Part shown: one piece after another, positions 1-8,769 of the stretch
Layout: each line of letters starts with the position of its first letter
Position numbering within the stretch: position 1 is the first letter of the stretch
Assembly (NCBI RefSeq): GCF_004354915.1
Contig: NZ_SMSI01000003.1
Coordinates: forward strand, 311,501-375,500
DNA length: 64,000 nt
DNA from: Pseudohoeflea suaedae
GTDB taxonomy: Bacteria; Pseudomonadota; Alphaproteobacteria; Rhizobiales; Rhizobiaceae
Direction: 5' to 3'
Translations under genes and position numbers: made by a program
Notes under the pieces: generated by a model
What the model was told of the DNA's origin: nothing
Seen by the model: the letters and a program-made list of their open reading frames with translations, nothing else
The model's database searches: none

Positions 1-376
1 AGCCTTCGCCGATATAGTAGTCGTCCATCGGCCCGAGCACGGGGCCGAAACAATAGGGGTCGACGATCGTCCACTCGCCGCCCGAATTGGACGCACGGTA
101 TTCGAGCTGCTGCTTCTTGCGGAGTTTGAGCTTGCCCTCGAATAGGCCCGGCGCGAAGCCGGGTTCGAGTTTCCCGGCCTCCTTGCCGTCAAGGGTAAAC
201 GCGGCCACCTCGGCCGCGTCGGGTATGAAGGTACGCGCAAGAAAGCCCTTGCCGCAGGGATGGATGCCGAGAACGGAGAACGGGTCGCCATGCGTGCCCG
301 CGCCTATGGCCTGGGCTTCATCCCTTGTCAGGTGGATGACCGGCTCTCCGGCACTCGGGGCATCCCGTTCGTTCAT
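1..376 (-). CDS. glgB: 1,4-alpha-glucan branching enzyme GlgB, N-terminal part
   Basis: Only the first 125 or so codons lie in the window; the rest runs off the left edge. The reading begins MNERDAPSAG and carries the N-terminal CBM48-type segment of branching enzymes, with DPFSVLGIH near residue 32, GLFEGKLKL near residue 75 and DPYCFGPVLGPMDDYYIGEG at the edge. GlgB makes alpha-1,6 branches in glycogen. The start codon overlaps the glgP stop as ATGA, so the two genes are translationally coupled in a glycogen operon. The catalytic GH13 domain is outside the window and cannot be judged. Confidence 0.9.
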   Translation of the reverse strand, partial: MNERDAPSAGEPVIHLTRDEAQAIGAGTHGDPFSVLGIHPCGKGFLARTFIPDAAEVAAFTLDGKEAGKLEPGFAPGLFEGKLKLRKKQQLEYRASNSGGEWTIVDPYCFGPVLGPMDDYYIGEG

Positions 377-2841
377 GAACCCGCCTTCCATATCTCCGAG
401 GCGTATTGCCGGATCGTCCGGTCGGACGAGAACCAGCCCGTATGGGCCGTGTTGCGGATCGTCTTCGGATACCAGGCCGCTTCGTCCATGTAGAGTTCGT
501 CAACGCGTCGCTGTGCTGCCGCGTAGGCATCGAAGTCGGCGGTCAGCATGAACCAGTCGTGGTCATAGAGGCCCTGGACCAGATCCTTGAAGCGGTCCGG
601 ATCGTCCTGCGAGAAGACGCCCGAGGAAATGGCTTCCAGCGCCTGGGCGAGATCGCGCGAGGATTCGATGATGGCGCGCGGGTCGTGCCCGTTGGCGCGA
701 CGTTCGGCGACCTCGTCGGCGGTCAGGCCGAAAATGACGATATTGTCGTCGCCGACATGTTCCTTGATTTCGACATTGGCGCCGTCGAGCGTCCCGATGG
801 TGAGCGCGCCGTTGAGGGCGAACTTCATGTTGCCGGTGCCGGAAGCTTCCATGCCGGCGGTCGAAATCTGTTCGGAGAGGTCGGCGGCCGGCACCATAAC
901 CTCGGCAAGCGAGACGTTGTAGTTCGGCACGAAGGCGATCTTCAGAAGCCCCCGGACGGCCGGGTCGTTATTGATCACCCTGGCGACATCGTTGATCAGC
1001 TTGATGATCAGCTTGGCGTTGTGATAGCTCGGCGCCGCCTTGCCCGCGAAGAATTTCACCCGCGGCACCCAGTCGCGCTCGGGATGGGTGCGGATCTGCG
1101 AATAATGGGCGATCGCCTCCACGATGTTGAGAAGCTGGCGCTTGTATTCATGAATGCGCTTGATCTGGATGTCGAACATGGCCGAGGGATCGACCCTCAA
1201 TCCCATCCGCCGGGAGACGAGGTTGGCAAGGCGCACCTTGTTCTCGCGTTTGACCGCGGCGAAGCGGGCCTGGAATTCGCTGTCATCGGCATATTTGTCG
1301 AGTTCGGAAAGCTTGCCGGCATCGTCCATGAAACCGTCGCCGATCGTTTCGCGCAACAGCGAGACGAGGTCCGGATTGCACTGCATCAGCCAGCGGCGCG
1401 GTGTGATGCCGTTGGTCTTGTTGTTGATGCGGTCGGGAAACAGCGTGTGCAGGTCGTGGAAGACCGTTCTCTTCATGAGATCGGTGTGAAGGGCTGACAC
1501 ACCATTGATAGAGTGCGAGCCGAAGAAGGCGAGATTGCCCATGCGTACGCGGCGCTCGCCGTCTTCCTGGATCAGCGAGATCGAGCGGATCTGGTCGTCG
1601 TTGTAGCTCTTCTCTTTCCAGGCGTAACGCAGGATCTTGGCATTGATCGCATAGACGAGCTGCATGTGACGCGGCAGGAGCCGTTCGAACAAGGGTACCG
1701 GCCAGCTTTCGAGCGCTTCGGGCAGAAGCGTGTGGTTGGTGTAGGAGAAGATCTGCTGCGTCATCTCCCATGCCTCGTCGAAATCGAAGGCGTGGATATC
1801 GATGAGGAGCCGCATCATCTCGGCAACGGCGATGGCGGGGTGGGTGTCGTTGAGCTGGATCGCCACCTTATCGGGCAATGAGCGCAGGTCGCCATATTGC
1901 TGGATGTGACGGCGCAGAATGTCCTGCAGCGAGGCGGCCGAGAAGAAATATTCCTGGCGCAGACGCAGTTCCTGGCCCGCGGGAGTGCCGTCGGCGGGGT
2001 AGAGAACGCGGGCGAGCGTCTCGGCCTTGTTGCTTTCGCGAAGGGCGCCCATGTGGTCGCCGGCGTTGAAGGCGTCGAGGAGGATGGGGTCGATCGGTTC
2101 CGCGGTCCACAGACGCAGCGTGTTCACGCGCTTGGCCTTCCACCCGACGACGGGCGTATCGAAGGCGGTGGCGATCACGCGCTCCTGCGGCTTCCAGCTG
2201 CAGCGCTGGGTCTCGCCGCCATTTTCGCCGAGGGCCTCGACGGTTCCGCCGAAACCGACCTCATAGGAGGATTCCTGCCGCTCGAATTCCCACGGGTTTC
2301 CGTGGGCGAGCCAGGTTTCGGGCAATTCCACCTGCCAGCCGTCGCTCATCTGCTGGCGGAACAGGCCGTGGACATAGCGGATGCCGTAGCCGTATGCCGG
2401 CACGTCGACAGTGGCCATGGATTCCATGAAGCAGGCGGCGAGGCGACCCAGGCCACCATTGCCGAGTGCCGCGTCTGGTTCGAGGGATGCGACCGCGTCG
2501 AAATCGACACCGATCGTGTCGAGCGCCTCGCGGATTTCGTCGAGCAGTCCGAGATTGGAGACGGCATCGCGCATCAGGCGGCCAATCAGGAACTCAAGCG
2601 AGAGATAATAGACCCGCTTCTCCCCCGATTCGTAGGTCTGCCTGGTGGATTCCATCCACTTGTCGATGATGTGGTCGCGGATGACATAGGCGGTGGCCTT
2701 CATCCAGTCGTTCGGCTTGGCGGAGGAGGGGTCCTTGCCGATGGAGTAGGTCAGGCGGCGGACGATCTCGGCGCCGAGATCCTCGGGCGTGAAATTGCGG
2801 GGTTCGGGAGGCAGTGCGTCGGTCTGAATAGGCTTGGTCAT
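373..2841 (-). CDS. glgP: Glycogen/starch/alpha-glucan phosphorylase GlgP
   Basis: A protein of 822 residues that phosphorolyses alpha-1,4-glucan to glucose-1-phosphate in the cytoplasm. The family core is intact: GNGGLGRLAACFMESMAT in the N-terminal half, QLNDTHPAIAV, KRIHEYKRQLLN, and near the C-terminus EASGTGNMKFALNGALTIGT, which holds the pyridoxal-phosphate lysine. I chose the ATG at 2841 (MTKPIQTDAL) because GAGGA lies about 8 bases upstream; the frame stays open 90 bases further up without a good ribosome site. It is the upstream partner of glgB, joined by a 4-bp stop/start overlap. The length is normal for rhizobial GlgP. Confidence 0.96.
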   Translation of the reverse strand: MTKPIQTDALPPEPRNFTPEDLGAEIVRRLTYSIGKDPSSAKPNDWMKATAYVIRDHIIDKWMESTRQTYESGEKRVYYLSLEFLIGRLMRDAVSNLGLLDEIREALDTIGVDFDAVASLEPDAALGNGGLGRLAACFMESMATVDVPAYGYGIRYVHGLFRQQMSDGWQVELPETWLAHGNPWEFERQESSYEVGFGGTVEALGENGGETQRCSWKPQERVIATAFDTPVVGWKAKRVNTLRLWTAEPIDPILLDAFNAGDHMGALRESNKAETLARVLYPADGTPAGQELRLRQEYFFSAASLQDILRRHIQQYGDLRSLPDKVAIQLNDTHPAIAVAEMMRLLIDIHAFDFDEAWEMTQQIFSYTNHTLLPEALESWPVPLFERLLPRHMQLVYAINAKILRYAWKEKSYNDDQIRSISLIQEDGERRVRMGNLAFFGSHSINGVSALHTDLMKRTVFHDLHTLFPDRINNKTNGITPRRWLMQCNPDLVSLLRETIGDGFMDDAGKLSELDKYADDSEFQARFAAVKRENKVRLANLVSRRMGLRVDPSAMFDIQIKRIHEYKRQLLNIVEAIAHYSQIRTHPERDWVPRVKFFAGKAAPSYHNAKLIIKLINDVARVINNDPAVRGLLKIAFVPNYNVSLAEVMVPAADLSEQISTAGMEASGTGNMKFALNGALTIGTLDGANVEIKEHVGDDNIVIFGLTADEVAERRANGHDPRAIIESSRDLAQALEAISSGVFSQDDPDRFKDLVQGLYDHDWFMLTADFDAYAAAQRRVDELYMDEAAWYPKTIRNTAHTGWFSSDRTIRQYASEIWKAGS

Positions 2842-3064
2842 AGCCAGTGTCCTCGTCGGCCGGTCGCCCGGGCCATGTTGTGCGGTCGGTTGTTCCTCAT
2901 GCCAGTCCAACTCTCCTCCTTTCGCAGTCAATCAGGGTCAAAGAGCTGATGCAACGAAAGTTTTGAGGACCGAAACTAAATCTGTTGCGCTGCGGGAGGG
3001 CGGCAAGGGGAAGCTGGACGTTTTTCAGAAAGCGCTTGGGGACAGGTATCCCCGGTTGCGGCCG

Positions 3065-3790
3065 TCAGAAGAATTCCGGATAGCGTGCGGTAATCTCGCG
3101 CACCTGGGAGAGCGTGCCCGTGAGGTGCTCACGAATGGCCCTTTCGGCTGCGGCCGGATCGCCATCTTCGATCGCGTCCAAAATGGCGCGATGATAGTGG
3201 ATGATATTGGCGGGCTTGCCCGGGTCCGGCAGGTTGAGGTTGCGCAGCCGGTCGATATGGCCCGACCGCGAGGTCACGAGCTGCCAGAGATTTGCAACGC
3301 CTGCCGCCTCGCAAAGCGCGTGGTGAAACAGCATGTCGAGCCGTGCGAAGACATCCAGATTATCCTCTTCGAGCGCCATCTCCTGGCGGATCAGGATCTT
3401 GCGTGCGGGGGCGATATCCTCCTTGCGGCCCATCGCCAGTTTCCGAGCGACTTCGAGTTCGATCGACAGTCTCAAGAATTGCGTCTCGCGCGCATGCACG
3501 AGGTCGATCTTGGACACTTCCGTTTTCGACTGCGGGAAGATGAGCAGAAGCCCTTCTTCCTCCAGTTTCAGCATCGCGTCGCGGACGGGGGTCTGGCTGA
3601 CACCGTAATCCCTGGCGAGTTCGGCGCGCGAGAGGGCCTGTCCTGGCTTGAATTCCAGCATGACGATCCGCTCGCGCAAGGCATCGTGGATCTGCTGGCT
3701 GGCTGAAACGCGCTTGATGCCGCCCTGCCTGGGCCTCGCGCGGCTCAACAGGTCGTCGTCCATGAAAGCCATACTGTCCGTCGTCATCAT
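3065..3790 (-). CDS. GntR-family transcriptional regulator, FadR/FCD subfamily
   Basis: About 241 residues. The N-terminal winged helix (QQIHDALRERIVMLEFKPGQ, then LSRAELARDYGVSQTPVRDA) is typical of GntR, and the helical C-terminal half (FLRLSIELEVARKLA, RLDMLFHHALCEAAG, HYHRAILDAIEDGDPAAAER) is an FCD ligand-binding domain with its metal-site histidines. It is divergent from the TRAP/dehydratase operon and a palindrome lies between them, so it probably represses that operon until a sugar-acid-like ligand binds. The start is uncertain: a GTG at 3808 also opens the frame; ATG at 3790 has a weak GGGA upstream. Confidence 0.9.
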   Translation of the reverse strand: MMTTDSMAFMDDDLLSRARPRQGGIKRVSASQQIHDALRERIVMLEFKPGQALSRAELARDYGVSQTPVRDAMLKLEEEGLLLIFPQSKTEVSKIDLVHARETQFLRLSIELEVARKLAMGRKEDIAPARKILIRQEMALEEDNLDVFARLDMLFHHALCEAAGVANLWQLVTSRSGHIDRLRNLNLPDPGKPANIIHYHRAILDAIEDGDPAAAERAIREHLTGTLSQVREITARYPEFF

Positions 3791-3850
3791 CGCGAATCCC
3801 GGGAGCACCTCTGTGTGACTTCATCTACACGATAAGCTGGTCTTGCAAAA

Positions 3851-3874
3851 GATACACTAATATATTAGTGCATC
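3851..3874. promoter_or_regulatory. Palindromic operator, probably for the divergent GntR regulator
   Basis: A perfect 16-bp palindrome, CACTAATATATTAGTG at 3855-3870, extended by GAT/ATC arms to 24 bp with one mismatched pair. It is the only strong palindrome between the gntR start and dctP and lies about 55 bases before the dctP start. Dyad operators of this length are usual for FCD-type GntR proteins. The assignment to this regulator is inferred from position. Confidence 0.75.
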
Positions 3875-3923
3875 AATTGCGGGAGGATGAGGCCCGTCAG
3901 GATTTCTTAGAGGAGGAGAACCC

Positions 3924-4949
3924 ATGAAACTCGTAGCAACCGCGCTTCTCGCGGCATCCGTCTCGGCGCTCGCGACAGCAAGTCATGCCGAGAATCTCAG
4001 CATTCAGACTTCGTTCAACGCCGGCGATTTCTCGACCCAGTACCTGACCGAGAACTGGCTGCCGAAAATCGAGGAGATGACCGACGGCCGCGTCTCCATC
4101 ACGCTGACGCCGAACGGCTCAGTCGTGCCGTCGCGCGAAACTCCGGAAGCGGTTGCCGCCGGCGTTCTCGATGGCGACTTCACCTCGGTGAACTATTTCG
4201 CAGGTCTCGAGCCGGCCTATGCCATCATGGGCGACCTGATTTCCGGTTACGACACGCCCGAGCAGATGATCGGTTTCTGCAAGGATGGCGGCGGCGAGGC
4301 CATGATGCAGAAGGCTGCCGATTCCGTGACCGGCGGCGAAGTCAAGGTCGTGGCCTGCGGCCCGTATTCCCGCGAGGCGCTTCCCGCCCGTGTTCCCATC
4401 CGTACGTTCGAGGATCTTCAGGGCAAGAAGATCCGCTCGCCTGAAGGTCTGGCTGCCGCCGTCTTCGAAGCCGCAGGTGCTTCACCTGTCTCCATTCCGT
4501 TCTCGGAGGTTTTCGGCGCTCTCGAAAAGGGGATCGTCGATGCGGCCGACGCCTCGGCTTACGTGAATAACGACGCGACCGGCCTCCACGACGTGGCGCC
4601 CTATCCGCTCTATCCGGGCATCCACTCGATGCCGTCGATGCAGTTCACCATCAACAAGGCGAAGTGGGACGAGCTGTCGGAGGACGACCAGAAGGCGCTG
4701 CGCGACTGGTGGTACGAAGCCATGTACGCGATGGCGGCCGAGGTGGACAAGAAGGACAAGGAGCTCGCCGAGCGTGACGCGGCCGGCGACAAGATCGAGG
4801 TCATCGACTGGGCTCAGGAAGATCGTGACCAGCTGCGCGAGGTCGCTCGCAAGCAGTGGGAAGCCTATGCGGAAAAGTCCGATCTCGCCAAGGAAGCCCT
4901 CGATGCCAACATCAAGTACATGACCGAGATCGGCCTGTTCAAGAACTGA
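3924..4949 (+). CDS. dctP: TRAP transporter substrate-binding protein, DctP family
   Basis: A periplasmic protein of 341 residues with a Sec signal peptide (hydrophobic to about residue 22, likely cut after ATASHA). It contains the DctP fold marker IRTFEDLQGKKIRSPEG near residues 156-172; the Arg in KKIRSPEG is the residue that normally salt-bridges the substrate carboxylate. A strong AGAGGAGGAG ribosome site precedes the ATG. It captures an organic or sugar acid and delivers it to DctQM encoded just downstream. The neighbouring dehydratase and RraA-like protein suggest a sugar-acid ligand. The exact ligand cannot be read from the sequence. Confidence 0.94.
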   Translation: MKLVATALLAASVSALATASHAENLSIQTSFNAGDFSTQYLTENWLPKIEEMTDGRVSITLTPNGSVVPSRETPEAVAAGVLDGDFTSVNYFAGLEPAYAIMGDLISGYDTPEQMIGFCKDGGGEAMMQKAADSVTGGEVKVVACGPYSREALPARVPIRTFEDLQGKKIRSPEGLAAAVFEAAGASPVSIPFSEVFGALEKGIVDAADASAYVNNDATGLHDVAPYPLYPGIHSMPSMQFTINKAKWDELSEDDQKALRDWWYEAMYAMAAEVDKKDKELAERDAAGDKIEVIDWAQEDRDQLREVARKQWEAYAEKSDLAKEALDANIKYMTEIGLFKN

Positions 4950-4963
4950 CAGGCCAAATAGAA

Positions 4964-4992
4964 CGCCGCCCCCACTCCACGCGGGGGCGGCG
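4964..4992 (+). terminator. GC-rich intergenic hairpin between dctP and dctQ
   Basis: CGCCGCCCCC at 4964-4973 pairs perfectly with GGGGGCGGCG at 4983-4992 around a 9-base loop. No U-run follows. In transporter operons such hairpins after the binding-protein gene often reduce read-through or protect the upstream message, giving more binding protein than permease. Its role here is inferred. Confidence 0.7.
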
Positions 4993-5019
4993 CTTCCCGT
5001 CCAACATGAGGAGTGTCCA

Positions 5020-5541
5020 ATGAAGCGCTTCCTTGCCGGTTACGCCGATGTGATGGACCGCATCAGCGTGTTCATTGGCCAGGGCTGTTCCGTCCTGTTC
5101 TTCACCTGCATCGTGGTGTCCGCGGCTGAAGTGGTGATGCGTTACGGTTTCGACAGCCCGTCGTCCTGGTCCACCGAACTTGCCATGACGCTTTGTGCGA
5201 CTGCCTGGGTTCTCTCGGTCGGCTATGTCACCGAACGCCATCGGCATATCTCCATCACGATGATCGAGATGCTCGTCAGCGAGACGACCTGGCGCAGGCT
5301 CAGGCTCGTCCAGATGCTGATCGCGGCAGGCGCGATCTTCATTCTCGCGCTGGCGCTGTGGGATCCCGCCATCAAGGCGCTCAATCGCATGGAAACGTCC
5401 GGCACGGCGCTGAACTCGATCCAGCCGACCTATCTCAAGGTCCTGCTCGTCGTCGGATGCATCCTCTACCTGTTCCAGCTTTCCGCCAATCTGGTGCGCT
5501 GGGTGCAGAACACCGAAGGAGACGTCTCCGGTGGGCATTGA
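5020..5541 (+). CDS. dctQ: TRAP transporter small permease DctQ
   Basis: An inner-membrane protein of 173 residues with four hydrophobic segments, the usual size and topology for DctQ. The stretch SPSSWSTELAMTL near residue 48 is typical of the family. It pairs with the large permease encoded next: dctM starts at GTG 5531, inside the last codons of this gene (11-bp overlap), so the two are translationally coupled. ATG at 5020 follows GAGGAGTG. It belongs to the sugar-acid TRAP operon under the divergent GntR regulator. Confidence 0.92.
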   Translation: MKRFLAGYADVMDRISVFIGQGCSVLFFTCIVVSAAEVVMRYGFDSPSSWSTELAMTLCATAWVLSVGYVTERHRHISITMIEMLVSETTWRRLRLVQMLIAAGAIFILALALWDPAIKALNRMETSGTALNSIQPTYLKVLLVVGCILYLFQLSANLVRWVQNTEGDVSGGH

Positions 5542-6847
5542 ATACATCACACTGCTGATCGTCGTCTCGCTTCTGGCGCTGATGGCGCTGGGCGTGCCGC
5601 TCGGCATCACCACTCTCACCGTGTCGCTTGCGACCGCGATCCTCTATTTCGGAGAGCGTGCGGGCTTCTTCGTGGTTGCCGCCAATGTCGGCGAGGTGCT
5701 GCACAAATACGAGCTCATCGCCGTGCCGTTCTTCGTGTTCATGGCGAATGTGCTCGAGCGATCGGGGATCGCGCGATCACTCTTCGATTCCATGGCCATC
5801 ATGGGCGGACGCTTCCGCGGCTCGGTCGCGGTGCAAACCTGCGTGGTCGCCGTGGTGCTGGCGGCCATGTCGGGCATCATGGGCGGCGAAATCGTCATGC
5901 TGGGCCTCATCGCACTGCCGCAGATGCTGCGGCTCGGCTACGACCGCAAGCTGTCGATCGGCATCATCTGCGCCGCCGGCGCGCTGGCGACGCTGATCCC
6001 GCCCTCCGTCGTGCTCATCATCTACGGTCTTGCCGCCCAGGTCTCGATCACCAAGCTGTTCGCGGCGTCCGCCGTGCCGGGCCTGCTGCTCGCCTCGCTG
6101 TTCATAGCCTACATCCTCGTGCGCGTACGGATGAACCCGAGCCTGGCGCCGATCTACGACATTCCGGAAACCGGCCTGCCGTTCTTCAGCCGGCTCAGGT
6201 TCCTCAAGGGCGTGATCCTGCCCGGCGTGCTGATCGCGGGTGTTCTGGGCGTCATCTATTCCGGTGTGGCAACCGTGACGGAAGCCGCAGCCCTCGGTGC
6301 CGTCGGCGCCGTCGTGGTGGCGGCCGTGCGCAAGGAACTCACCTGGGTGATGGCGCGCGACGCCATGCGCCAGACGGTTCTGACGGTCGGTTCGATCATC
6401 TGGCTGGTGCTGGGCGCCGTCTCGCTGATCGGCATCTATAACCGCATCGGCGGCGGCGAATTCCTGCGTGGCCTGCTGACCGCGCTCGACATCGCACCGA
6501 TCTGGGTGATCGTCGTCATGATGCTGATCGTCATGGTGCTCGGTACCTTCCTGGAATGGATCGCCATCATCTTCATCACCGTTCCGATCTTCGCGCCGGT
6601 GGTGGTCGACCTCGGCTACGATCCGGTCTGGTTCGGTGTGCTCTTCGCCATGAACATCCAGATCTACTACCTGTCACCGCCTTTCGGGCCAGCGTGTTTC
6701 TTCCTCAAATCGGTGGCACCGAAGGGGATCGAATTGCAGGAGATCTTCCGTGCGGTGCTTCCCTTCATAGGCTTGCAGGCAATCGGTCTGTTCCTCGTGC
6801 TCTTCTTCCCGGAGATCGCGTTGTGGCTGCCGTCGATGCTCGATTGA
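5531..6847 (+). CDS. dctM: TRAP transporter large permease DctM
   Basis: An inner-membrane protein of 438 residues with about 12 hydrophobic segments, matching the DctM family in length. Characteristic stretches are ALGVPLGITTLTVSL, VPFFVFMANVLERSG, GIICAAGALATLIPPS and QIYYLSPPFGPACFF near the C-terminus. It is the ion-coupled transport subunit that works with DctQ and DctP. The start is a GTG embedded in the end of dctQ. A small membrane-protein gene begins 14 bases after its stop. Confidence 0.94.
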   Translation: MGIEYITLLIVVSLLALMALGVPLGITTLTVSLATAILYFGERAGFFVVAANVGEVLHKYELIAVPFFVFMANVLERSGIARSLFDSMAIMGGRFRGSVAVQTCVVAVVLAAMSGIMGGEIVMLGLIALPQMLRLGYDRKLSIGIICAAGALATLIPPSVVLIIYGLAAQVSITKLFAASAVPGLLLASLFIAYILVRVRMNPSLAPIYDIPETGLPFFSRLRFLKGVILPGVLIAGVLGVIYSGVATVTEAAALGAVGAVVVAAVRKELTWVMARDAMRQTVLTVGSIIWLVLGAVSLIGIYNRIGGGEFLRGLLTALDIAPIWVIVVMMLIVMVLGTFLEWIAIIFITVPIFAPVVVDLGYDPVWFGVLFAMNIQIYYLSPPFGPACFFLKSVAPKGIELQEIFRAVLPFIGLQAIGLFLVLFFPEIALWLPSMLD

Positions 6848-6861
6848 TCCGGGAGGGCTGA

Positions 6862-7029
6862 ATGACCAACGATCAACACAAACTTACCCGGCAGGATGAG
6901 GATTTGGCTGCGGCCGAATTCGGCGAGGAAGAGGTTCGCGACAGGCACGATTTCGGCAATTGGCCCGAACTCTTCGGCCTGGTGCTGGCCGTCGTCGTCA
7001 TCTGGCTCGTCTTCGCATTCACAGGTTAA
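6862..7029 (+). CDS. Small single-span membrane protein in the TRAP operon (55 residues)
   Basis: An ATG at 6862 preceded by GGGAGGG opens a 55-codon frame ending in TAA at 7029. The first 35 residues are hydrophilic and acidic (EFGEEEVRDRHDFGNWPE); the last 20 (LFGLVLAVVVIWLVFAFTG) form one clear membrane helix ending at the stop, a tail-anchor-like layout. It sits 14 bases after dctM and 4 bases before the dehydratase start, so it is transcribed with both. I do not recognise a named family. It may be an accessory subunit of the TRAP permease. Spacing, ribosome site and hydrophobic pattern support a real gene. Confidence 0.7.
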   Translation: MTNDQHKLTRQDEDLAAAEFGEEEVRDRHDFGNWPELFGLVLAVVVIWLVFAFTG

Positions 7030-7033
7030 TGAC

Positions 7034-8761
7034 ATGAAAGACCCCAAAGATCTCAGATCCGCCCGGTGGTTCGCGCCCGATGACCTGCGCAGCTTCGGAC
7101 ACAGGTCGCGGATGATGCAGCTCGGCTATTCGGAAGAGGACTTCCGCGACAAGCCGGTGATCGGCGTGCTGAGCACCTGGTCCGAACTCAACACGTGCCA
7201 CTCGCACTTTCCCGAGCGGGTGAAGGACGTCAAACGCGGCGTCGCGCAGGCGGGCGGCTTCGCGGTCGAAATGCCCGCACTCTCCGTCGACGAGAGTTTC
7301 ACCAAGCCGACCTCGATGCTCTACCGCAACATGCTGGCGATGGAGACCGAGGAGATGATCCGCTCGCATCCGCTCGACGGCGTGGTGCTGATGGGCGGCT
7401 GCGACAAGACCACGCCGGGCCTCGTCATGGGGGCGATCTCGGCGGGTGTGCCGATGATCTATCTGCCCGCCGGCCCCATGCTGCGCGGCAATTTCGCCGG
7501 CAAGGTTCTGGGCTCGGGCTCGGACGCCTGGAAGTACTGGGACGAGCGCCGCGCCGGAAACATTTCCGACGAGGAATGGCTGGGCGTTCAGGGCGGTATC
7601 GCCCGTTCGGCAGGCACGTGCATGACCATGGGTACGGCTGCCACGATGATGGGCATCGCCGAGGCGATGGGGCTGACGCTTCCCGGTGCATCCTCCATTC
7701 CGGCAGTCGATTCCAACCATGTGCGGATGGCGGCCGATTGCGGCCGGCGGATCGTCGGCATGGTGTGGGACGATCTCACCCCGGACCGGATCGTGACCGA
7801 CGCGGCCTGCCGCAATGCGGCGACCGTGGCGATGGCCACCGGTTGCTCGACCAATGCGGTGGTCCACATCATCGCCATGGCGCGGCGCGCGGGGGTCAGG
7901 CTCACGCTCGACGATCTCGACGCGCTGGGACGGACCACGCCGCTCATTGCCAATGTGCGCCCTTCCGGCGAAGGCTATCTGATGGAGGACTTCTATTATG
8001 CGGGCGGTCTGCGCGCGTTGATGATGCAGATCTCCGAGCGGCTCGACACCTCGGTGATGACCGTCACCGGAAAGACGCTGGCCGACAATCTCGAAGGTGC
8101 CGAAGTCTACAATGACGATGTCATCCGGCCGCTGTCGAACCCGGTCTATCATGAGGGATCGCTCGCCGTCCTGCGCGGCAATCTCTGCCCCGACGGAGCC
8201 ATCATCAAGCCGGCGGCCTGCAATCCGAAATATTATGTCCATGAAGGCCCGGCGCTGGTCTTCGACAGCTATCCGGAGATGAAGGCGGCGGTCGATGACG
8301 AGGATCTCGACATCACGCCGGACCATGTCATGGTTCTGCGCAATGCCGGTCCGCTCGGCGGGCCGGGCATGCCCGAATGGGGCATGCTGCCGATCCCGAA
8401 AGCGCTTCTGAAACAGGGCCACCGCGACATGCTCCGCATCTCGGATGCCCGCATGTCCGGCACCTCCTATGGCGCCTGCGTCCTGCACGTGGCGCCCGAA
8501 AGCTATGTCGGCGGCCCGCTGGCGCTTCTGAAGACCGGCGACACTGTGCGGCTCGATCTGCCCAACCGCAGGCTCGACATGCTGGTCGATGCGGCCGAGC
8601 TCGAGACGCGCCGTGCCGCCTGGAAGCAGCCCGAACCCCGCTTCGAGCGCGGCTGGGGCTGGATGTACTCGCGCCACGTCACCCAGGCCGACCAGGGCTG
8701 TGACTTCGATTTCCTGCAATCCGATTTCGGCCGCATGCCGGGCGAACCCGACATTTTCTGA
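7034..8761 (+). CDS. IlvD/Edd-family dehydratase, probably for an aldonic (sugar) acid
   Basis: 575 residues, the size of the IlvD/Edd dehydratases that convert a 2,3-dihydroxy acid to a 2-keto-3-deoxy acid using an iron-sulfur cluster. The three cluster-ligand regions are visible: ELNTCHSH near residue 54, MGGCDKTTPG near residue 122 and SAGTCMTMGTAATM near residue 195. The C-terminal NAGPLGGPGMPEWGM and ISDARMSGTSYGACV are typical of the pentonate dehydratase branch (L-arabinonate/D-xylonate type) rather than of IlvD in branched-chain synthesis. The TRAP and RraA context supports sugar-acid breakdown. The ATG at 7034 follows the small gene's stop by 4 bases. The substrate is inferred. Confidence 0.88.
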   Translation: MKDPKDLRSARWFAPDDLRSFGHRSRMMQLGYSEEDFRDKPVIGVLSTWSELNTCHSHFPERVKDVKRGVAQAGGFAVEMPALSVDESFTKPTSMLYRNMLAMETEEMIRSHPLDGVVLMGGCDKTTPGLVMGAISAGVPMIYLPAGPMLRGNFAGKVLGSGSDAWKYWDERRAGNISDEEWLGVQGGIARSAGTCMTMGTAATMMGIAEAMGLTLPGASSIPAVDSNHVRMAADCGRRIVGMVWDDLTPDRIVTDAACRNAATVAMATGCSTNAVVHIIAMARRAGVRLTLDDLDALGRTTPLIANVRPSGEGYLMEDFYYAGGLRALMMQISERLDTSVMTVTGKTLADNLEGAEVYNDDVIRPLSNPVYHEGSLAVLRGNLCPDGAIIKPAACNPKYYVHEGPALVFDSYPEMKAAVDDEDLDITPDHVMVLRNAGPLGGPGMPEWGMLPIPKALLKQGHRDMLRISDARMSGTSYGACVLHVAPESYVGGPLALLKTGDTVRLDLPNRRLDMLVDAAELETRRAAWKQPEPRFERGWGWMYSRHVTQADQGCDFDFLQSDFGRMPGEPDIF

Positions 8762-8769
8762 GGATACCC

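Noticed and set aside
7019..8719. 566-codon frame antisense to the dehydratase
   Set aside because: Same effect: third-position GC bias opens the opposite frame; the plus-strand gene has all its iron-sulfur motifs.
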